Source: Rutpela maculata
Taxonomy: Eukaryota; Arthropoda; Insecta; Coleoptera; Cerambycidae
Direction: 5' to 3'
NCBI GenBank assembly: GCA_936432065.2
Contig: OW386289.2
Coordinates: 134,466,015-134,530,014, forward strand
Length of the DNA stretch: 64,000 bases
Part shown: in pieces, positions 57,670 to 64,000 of the stretch
How the letters are laid out: every line of letters starts with the position of its first letter
Numbering within the stretch: the stretch's first letter is position 1
Program-made: the position numbers and the translations under genes
The notes under the pieces: generated by a model
What the model saw: only the letters and a program-made list of their open reading frames with translations
Database searches by the model: none
Told to the model about the DNA's origin: nothing

Positions 57670-58567
57670 TTAGTCTAAGGAATACTTTCATATCTTAAGG
57701 TTACAAGTTTCCATCGCGAAGCATTAATTCTTTTAATTCTAGTGGAATTTATACGGAAATGGTTGAAGGTGAGCAAAACTCCAACGTAAGGATTTTAAAA
57801 TCTCATCTTCGTTTCTAGCTAGTTTCTTGTAGAGGCATCATTTATTCTTTTGATTTTTCCACCGCGTGGAAAATTAATAGCCTGTAGAAACTTCTTCGGA
57901 GGTAGATGAGCTAGAGCAAAACTCTTAAACAAGAAATTTCAAATTTCCATTTTGTATTTTTTTCTGGTAACGACATAAACCACATGGATCGCCGATTGAT
58001 CTTTTTCTGGGGATAGGTAATTTCTAAGGATGGAAGTTCTCTACTAAGCATCATAAGATCCAAGATCCTAGATGTTGACAGAGTTAGTCATATAACAATA
58101 GCGATTTTCCAACCATCAAGTAATTTACATCGTGAATCGTGAATTTTTGTAACGAAGTATCACCAAATACTATGATTTTGCTTTGAAGTCAATTCAATCT
58201 AAATCTCTTACAACATATTAAACATAAATTTAATTTTTTTATCAGTATTGTAAAGAATTGTACCATTTTATTTTTTTAGAATCTCATTGTCATATTTGTG
58301 ATCAAGAGCACAAGTTTTAGATTAGATATCAACATCTGGTTAGTTACAATTTCTTTTTGTTTTTTGCAAGGTACAGACTACAGGAACTTATATTAATTCA
58401 TGACAACTGATTCACATAATTCTTCATCAACTTGTAAGAGGTTCAACACAAAGTTAGCTTATTAATATGTCTTGTTTTATTTTCTTTTACTACAATATTC
58501 TAGCTGACAAGAATAGGTGACCTTTAATAGTCGATAACAAAGTATAGTTTTCCACAGCTTTTATAAT
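57670..58567. other. Intronic DNA, no gene seen
   Basis: No recognisable features. Confidence 0.5.
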
Positions 58568-60430
58568 AGCCCAGGAATTTTAGTTATTGACCCGGAATTA
58601 ATTATTGCAAAGTTGAAAACTTGCAGGATTTTTATTTTGGTCCAGGAGAACACGTACCAAAAAGTCCCCTACTCTCCCCCGTCGGCTTCCCTGTTTTTGT
58701 GGAGCAACAAAGGCCTAAGTCGCAGAAATTGCAGAGCTGGCTACAAAGTGCAGCAGAAAGGTTGCGACTGGTCGGATTTGGGTCGAAATGATAATAAAAG
58801 CTCCGGAGAAGCATATCTGTTCGTATTTTAGATGTTCCATGCACATAATTTTCCGGTTCTAGTGCTGTCAAAATTTCAAAAATTGAAAAAATGGCACCAT
58901 TGCGGATAAATGAAGGCTCGGAGCGGAAGAGGTACTCAAATAAACATTTTTCTTCACACTTTGAGCTTTCCATTGGTATGTCTACCTTCACTGTAACGTC
59001 ACCCGTTATGGAGCTACGCTACGGCGGACGCGCCCGTCATGCGCTCGGTGGAACTGCCCTGGCTGCGCTGATGAGACTTGTTGCGAATTCCTGTTTATTG
59101 TGTTTTATAAGATTTATTGAATGAAATTTAATTTGTCAGACTCAGAAAATGACTTTATTCGGCAAGACAATTGACATTATTAATCTACTGGGAAGTAGGG
59201 TCGTTCGGATCATCATCCATATCCACTGACTGGCTGTTTGTGCAGCTAGATCTTCTGCAGCTCCTGCACATGATGTTGCAGTTCAGTTCCTGTACACGCA
59301 CCGCTGCACCGAGCACTGCAGTCCGCCTTGCAGGCACAGGAAATTAGCCGTAGCATGCTATCAGGAGCTGGCTGCCTTGTGGTAGGAACCAGAATCAGCC
59401 CCTGGAGTCCTGATTTCCACCCCCAGTCCTCCGGGTTGAGGTTGACGTCAAGCCATCGCTGGACCTGCAAAAAGGCACTGTAGTTGAGTGCTGCAAGCTT
59501 TTCGAGAGATTAAATCCTCACACTATTATCCCTAACGCCCTCGCCTGGAAGTATGCCCGGAACGAATGTTGTTCACAGGCGGCCCTTGTTGTCGAGAGGC
59601 TTTCCAAATCAAAGGAGGCTGTCACCGACTGCTTCACCACGCTCTGGTTGTATCGGGCTACTCGTAGCTGGTCCAGGCTCTCCTGCTCACTGCGTCCATG
59701 AAGAGCTACGATAAACCTTTCCCCAGTGTTGGAAGCTTCCACTCATTCTGCTTCCCCATTCTGTACAGAGCTGACGCCTGTGTCCACCATAACTTAACTA
59801 CGATCACTCAATTTTCCCGCACCGATGCACACACTCCGAGGACTGTCACAGATACCAAACTAAGAAAGCATAGCTCGCCGTGCGCCGGCTTGATTGTTTA
59901 GACTAGACGTGATCAATGCAACAATGAACACACTTAACTATCAGAGTGTCGTAGCTCCGTAACGAATGACGTTAGAGACAGTAGACATGCCAATAGAAAA
60001 TCCAAAGTATGAAGAGAGTTGTTTATTTGGGTACGTTTTTCCCTCCCAGTTTTCCCCTCCTATACGCAATGGGCGGTGCCATTTCGGAATTTTTTCAATT
60101 TTTGCAATTTTGACAACACTAGAACGGAAAATTATGAACAAAATATGCATGGAACATCTGAAATGCGAACGGATATGCTTCTTCGAAGCTTCCATGATCA
60201 TTTCGACCCAAATCGGACCAGTAACAACCTTTTTCTGCATTTTATAGCCAGCTCTGCAATTTCTGCGACTTAGGCCTTTGTTGCTCCGCAAAAACAGGAA
60301 AGCTGGCGGAGGAGAGTAGGGGACTTTTTGGTACGTGTTGTCCTGGACCAGAACTACAATTCTGCAAATTGTCAGCTTTACAATAATTAATTCCGCGTAG
60401 AAGTGATATATTGACTAAAACTCCTGGGCT
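58568..60430 (-). mobile_element. Long-TIR element carrying GCDT/CXC gene remnant (copy B)
   Basis: The termini AGCCCAGGAATTTTAGT (58568) and ACTAAAACTCCTGGGCT (ending 60430) are flanked by ATAAT on both sides (58563-58567 and 60431-60435), a clean 5-bp target duplication. The inverted arms are about 460 bp each, reaching to CGTTATGGAGCTACG near 59009 on the left and CGTAGCTCCGTAACG near 59949 on the right. The interior encodes C-terminal blocks of the GCDT/CXC protein on the minus strand. Copy A at 40692-42405 shares arms and interior ends. Confidence 0.87.
59246..59742 (-). pseudogene. GCDT/CXC gene, C-terminal remnant (copy B)
   Basis: Reading on the minus strand: a linker (SNTGERFIVALHGRSEQESL, then QLRVARYNQSVV), then STTRAACEQHSFRAYFQARA (about 59580). 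After a frameshift come LQVQRWLDVNLNPEDWGWKS (about 59440), VPTTRQPAPDSMLRLISCAC and KADCSARCSGACTGTEL (about 59300). The order EQH..R..YQ, then N(P/x)..WGW, then APxxLLxLISCxCK matches the C-terminal half of the family. The CXC is shifted out of frame after SARCSG. The catalytic-like GCDT core is not present, so the element is non-autonomous. Confidence 0.7.
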
Positions 60431-61149
60431 ATAATACTTGAATATCATCATAATTCTGTATATAAAATTTTTTAAATACACAGTTTTCAAAATAAAAAAA
60501 GAATTATTTTGCATTAATTCACGACCATTAAGATCGTTAATTCGCTGGTAAAAAAAATTATTTTGACAGAAGACAATAATACGCACTTGAAAATTATTTC
60601 CAAGTTAAGGTTTCTTGTGTCGCTTCAAAATTTTTGTAAAGTAATTTTTAAAATCAATTCCAAAAAACTGTCGTTTTTAGAATCTCAACTAGGTTACAGA
60701 TTGACAGTATTATTAATAAAGAAGGTCAACCACGTGTCTCCAAATATAAATTTTAATGCCCTACCAATAAATTAATTGTATTTATTTCAGCGAAAACTCT
60801 AATTATCGCAAAAGTTATATGGGTGTCATGGAATTAAAATTAATGTAATTTCGTTCGCATTGGCATCATTTAAATGATTTGCATATGAATGAATATATAA
60901 ACAAAGTTTTTAAATAGTCCAGCATAATGTTTCCGCTTTTAGGTCGACAGTGCACGGAGAAAAATAATTTATGCGTAAATTAATGATATTTATGCTAAAG
61001 CAGAACTATTTTAAATTAATGATTGTGCATATTTATTTAGTTTTAATATGTATTTTGTGAAATTAATATTTACTCTTTAGAAATTGTATAAGTTTCTGGC
61101 TTTGTGAATTATGAAATATACTGATTTTATGCACCGAAGTTAGATTAAA
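60431..61149. other. Intronic DNA, no gene seen
   Basis: No recognisable features. The open frame at 60563-60775 is unassigned. Confidence 0.5.
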
Positions 61150-61793
61150 AAGTCATTAAATAATTACTCTGATCAAGCTCACATTATCTGCTGAATACCA
61201 AAGAGGTTCTCCATTTTCTTGCCATCCATAATAATTCCAAGGCTTTGAAATATTGTGAATACCTTCGTCGGCTAATCGCTAAATACGCATTTGGTAAACG
61301 CTTCTAATAATATGCTCGATAAGACAAGCTCTTGATGGTGGAATCGAGAAAAAATCAACTTTAGTGTCAATTGATAAAGACAAATATTTGTCATTACGTT
61401 TCTGTCTAATGGCAATTAGGCGAAGCTCGTCTACGCTAGTGCATTTCTTTGATCCATATATGGCACATGTAACTCCTTTTATGATGCGACTAATTTATCA
61501 TCAATATTCCAGCTGCTGCCCAAATCTTGAAATGTTCGGATATATTTGGTATATTTGGGAGAAAGTAACATTTTTAGGGGTTCTATGTTTCTTTTTCCCT
61601 TAAAGGCGCCGACTGAGTCGCATCCAGTAAATGAATGAAGGCCCAGTAATGCCGAACATTTTTGAGATCCGTACTCTTCTGCTAATGCGGATATGTTAAT
61701 AAGCGTTACGGATGACAAGTATAAGCAGCGAAGCGGTAAAATAGCACAAAAGGTTCCCAGAACTAATATTTGCAATTTCAAATTGGCAATCAT
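61150..61793 (-). pseudogene. GCDT-type gene fragment of a second subfamily
   Basis: Minus-strand blocks in order: LINISALAEEYGSQKCSALL, then GLHSFTGCDSVGAFKGK (about 61650); YTKYIRTFQDLGSSWNI; CAIYGSKKCTSVDELRLIAI (about 61440, other frame); IPPSRACLIEHIIRSVYQ (about 61330); and YYGWQENGEPLWYSADNV (about 61210). The HSFTGCDSV core and the IPPS..L.EHI.R..YQ block align with the gene in 31735-33765. The Y-GW..NGEPLWY ending marks a different subfamily that may lack the CXC domain. Upstream it is cut by the hAT MITE at 61795. There are several frameshifts. No TIRs were found. Confidence 0.75.
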
Positions 61794-61794
61794 T

Positions 61795-62107
61795 TAGTGA
61801 TGGTAAGACCCGGCTCATTTGAGTGAACCGGGTCTTACCAGGTCAATCACTCAAATGACACGTTCACGAAGATTCGTTCATATGAACGACACGCTGGGTA
61901 CATGGTTAGTTCATTCCGTTGGTTCCACATGTTGGTTCTCGTTCGCCGCGCACCGATCGTGAATATCTTAGTAGAAAATACGTCCGAAATTCCATGTTCG
62001 GTCAGGTCATATGAATGATAGGGTCACAGAGAGTGATCGAATCGTTCGCGGGTCTTTTGGAAGACCCGTTCATTGTGAACGGGCCGTTCATGAACGACAC
62101 ATCACTA
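61795..62107. mobile_element. hAT-type MITE
   Basis: The ends are TAGTGATGG on the left and a matching CATCACTA on the right. AATCATT is duplicated on both sides (61788-61794, 62108-62114), 7 bases that probably reflect the 8-bp duplication of hAT elements with one change. The subterminal region is rich in inverted GTTCATGAAC- and AAGACCCG-type motifs (AAGACCCGGCTC against GAACCGGGTCTT at 61805-61840; GAACGGGCCGTTCATGAACG near 62077). It has no transposase. It inserted at the edge of the GCDT-type gene fragment. Confidence 0.8.
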
Positions 62108-62184
62108 AATCATTGCCCACCGCTGCGCCATGCCATACTGAAAATTTGACCCCAGATTGGATAGCGCATAATTTGCAGACATTT

Positions 62185-62358
62185 TTTTTATGCCTTATTT
62201 ATATTAAGGTCCTGGCGAAGTTTAGCTAATGCTACTCTACCGCTTAACCAGGACGGCGAGATGAATTACGGTGTCCCATCCAAGTGGTGGACTCGCCCGG
62301 CCGTGCTTAACTTCGCCGATCGAGTCCAGTCACTGAAACCGGTACCGTACCTCACCTC
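62185..62358 (-). mobile_element. 5S-rRNA-derived SINE (second copy)
   Basis: The reverse strand reads GGTACGGTACCGGTTTCAGT, then CTCGATCGGCGAAGTTAAGC, then CCACTTGGATGGGACACCG. The stretches GATCGGCGAAGTTAAGC and TTGGATGGGA are close to the 5S rRNA A-box and C-box regions. The body (TCGCCGTCCTGGTTAAGCGG) and the end AATATAAATAAGGCAT plus A-run match the copy at 24971-25145. ACATTT on both sides (62179-62184, 62359-62364) is a possible target duplication. This copy preserves the 5S part better than the other. Confidence 0.85.
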
Positions 62359-63353
62359 ACATTTATCAACGGCAACTCCTATCCAAATGTTGTATAGGAA
62401 CAAAATTGTGGAGAATTTTATGCACGTTGTTTTTTGTGAAAAAAGTTTTTGTCCATCTTTTTAGTTTTTATGTTAAACGACAAAAATAACATTGGCAATA
62501 GTTTTTTTTTAACATATGGCCGCCATATCTAAAATTGTTCCTTAGACTTTAATCTTTATGAAAAACATTGTCCCCTAGGATCGGGGGGGGGGGGCTGCGC
62601 GTACAACCAGGGTGGGCTTCCCGACTATATGCCTAGTTTTCTTTTTTGTTGTACGAAAGCTGATAAAGGAAAGCTGGACAGTTTATATGGGCAGGCCATG
62701 TACTGCCACGTAGTTATTGCACTTAACGCGGCCAGGCTTGTAATTTGTAATCCAGCGCTCGGCGGGGCATTAGTTCGGAGAATAGCTGTTGGTTGCAGTC
62801 TGGTTTTTATTTCTTATATATTTAAAGGGATGTATAGAGGAGTTTGACAAAATATTACGTTAGTAAATAAATTCTATCTAATGTAAGATAATACATTTCA
62901 GTTCCAGCCATTTTGCTATTACAATAACATAAGTAATTGTTGTTTTGTTTTATTGGATTTATCATCTGCCAGACATATCAATGTCGACAGTGATTCTGAT
63001 AACTGTAAAAATACACATTTCCTCAATAAAGAATGTTTAATTAGATGTGAAAGATATTCCAGAATGAACAATTATAAAACATAATTAAATATGGTAAAAA
63101 GTATTTTGTTATAACTTCGTTTACATAACAGTTATACAAGTTGTCTCAATTTGGTTTGCAAATTATGCGTGGCTGATTGCGTCACTATGCTATAAAGCTT
63201 TCTAAATCCGTCCTCGTCCTGTAGGAGAACAGCAGAGTGGAATCTGAACAGTGCATAGTGAAAGTATAACTAGGTAAAGTGGTTCCAATACACGTCACTC
63301 TTAAACTGACGTCACAATTTTACTATGTTTACATGAGTATATTATACAACGAT
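62359..63353. other. Intronic DNA with a 12-G run, no gene seen
   Basis: A run of 12 G at 62583-62594 opens a G+C-richer patch of about 200 bp (to 62800) that may be part of an unrecognised repeat. The open frame 62629-62847 is not assignable. Confidence 0.45.
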
Positions 63354-63430
63354 GCTATAATGAAGGCTATTATTATTGAGTGCAGCGAGCGAGTGTTGTA
63401 ACCATCCGAGGTAATATTAGCCATTATAGT
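63354..63430. mobile_element. Short fold-back element
   Basis: CTATAATGAAGGCTATTATTATT pairs imperfectly with AATATTAGCCATTATAG across a GAGTGCAGCGAGCGAGTGTTG apex. The apex resembles the ACACGAGCGCAGCGAGTGTT apex of the hairpin repeats at 44.8 and 45.3 kb. Confidence 0.55.
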
Positions 63431-63683
63431 GAGTTTTATACTATACTTTATATACGACTAACCTGTCTATAAAGTATAGAATAATACATAGTATAATACA
63501 TACATAATATATAAACGCATAAAAAATGTTAACTTTTAAATTATTTATTTCTTTTCAACAAAATGTAAGTTAATGTTACTACAGTTAATAAACTGAACTG
63601 ATGAGGGCATGTTTTGTGTTATAATATGATTAGCACTATTTTCAACGGTAGTAATACTATCAGCATTAGCCACTCTAACCACT
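63431..63683. other. Non-coding DNA, no gene seen
   Basis: No recognisable features. Confidence 0.45.
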
Positions 63684-64000
63684 CTACTCTGTAGAAGTAG
63701 AAGCCGTAGCATTGTTCCCTTGCTTTGAAATAGTTTCGGCTGTTATCATTTTATTTTTAACAGATTGGTCGATGTATCCTTCATCTACGAGTGAGGACTT
63801 CCAGCCTCCGTGACGCTCAATCCCGTAATATCACTACCTATATCCACGTATAGTGTAGTCGAAGATCTCCGAAAGCAATGACCGGTGTAAAGTTCAGGAT
63901 TTGGCAAATTCAAATAAGTTGCTATTTGTTTTCCAAGTACAGTAAACTTATTTTTTCCAATTCGTTGAATGGTGCGTTTACGTCTTTGGTAATTTAAAAA
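63684..64000 (-). pseudogene. C-terminal part of a Crypton-like tyrosine recombinase, runs off window
   Basis: From the window edge the minus strand is open as RIGKNKFTVLGKQIATYLNL, then PNPELYTGHCFRRSSTTLYV and DIGSDITG. After a one-base deletion it continues RHGGWKSSLVDEGYIDQSVK and NKMITAETISK to a stop at 63684-63686. TGHCFRRSS is the H-x2-R motif. RHGGWKSS is the second conserved H/W box. The tyrosine of EGYI is the likely nucleophile. Tyrosine recombinases of this kind drive Crypton DNA transposons. The frameshift between the two boxes makes this copy inactive. The N-terminal part lies beyond 64000. Confidence 0.78.

Noticed and set aside
62584..62850. G+C-richer patch with a 72-codon frame after a 12-G run
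   Set aside because: No recognisable domain; probably an unidentified repeat, too uncertain to call a gene or a SINE.
1..64000. CRISPR arrays, operons, ribosome-binding sites, tRNA genes
   Set aside because: The sequence is eukaryotic; no spaced identical repeats, bacterial gene clusters or tRNA cloverleaf was seen.

Overview
This is an A+T-rich stretch of eukaryotic nuclear DNA, almost certainly from an insect or close arthropod relative. The only convincing host coding sequence is one 144-nt exon on the + strand (55608-55751). It has a textbook polypyrimidine tract and AG acceptor and a GTAAGT donor, and encodes a cadherin-repeat junction that resembles arthropod N-cadherin (CadN). Everything else reads as very long introns (about 55.6 kb before the exon, 8.2 kb after) filled with transposable elements of many ages. 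The order of insect cannot be fixed from the sequence; a beetle-like genome is only a guess.

The best-preserved element is a full-length non-LTR retrotransposon of the I-like group (17623-23267). It has an intact ORF1 with three zinc knuckles, and an intact ORF2 with endonuclease, reverse transcriptase and RNase H. The two frames overlap at a stop/start, the element ends in a 22-base poly(A), and 9-bp target-site duplications flank it. It sits inside an older, decayed LINE whose halves lie on both sides (16745-17622 and 23277-23745). Other LINE remnants lie at 10546-10900 (-), 12112-13612 (-), 14256-14760 (+) and 48147-49525 (+). Two 5S-rRNA-derived SINEs lie at 24971-25145 (+) and 62185-62358 (-), and a small retroelement with a 12-bp target duplication lies at 39763-39905.

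The most unusual content is a set of five DNA-transposon-like units (31735-33765, 37515-38667, 40692-42405, 58568-60430, 61150-61793). They carry decayed pieces of one protein type: an N-terminal segment, a core with EADT-like, VDTDVV-like and TGCDT-like motifs, a WG(W) linker, and a C-terminal cysteine-rich CXC-like domain. Four of the five have inverted termini, from at least about 130 bp to about 460 bp long. I know of this protein type as abundant and poorly annotated in animal genomes, but I do not recognise a named transposon superfamily for it.

Further DNA-element remnants are two Tc1-like pseudogenes (8838-9660, 47090-47510), a PIF/Harbinger internal-deletion derivative carrying pieces of both of its genes (56858-57669), a hAT-type MITE (61795-62107), two Crypton-like tyrosine-recombinase fragments (51469-51594, 63684-64000), an unclassified 2.2-kb inverted-terminal-repeat element (34420-36601), and many fold-back elements. 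The long stretches from 1-1.7, 2-5.8, 7.1-8.8, 42.4-44.7, 49.5-51.4 and 53.4-55.6 kb show no gene.
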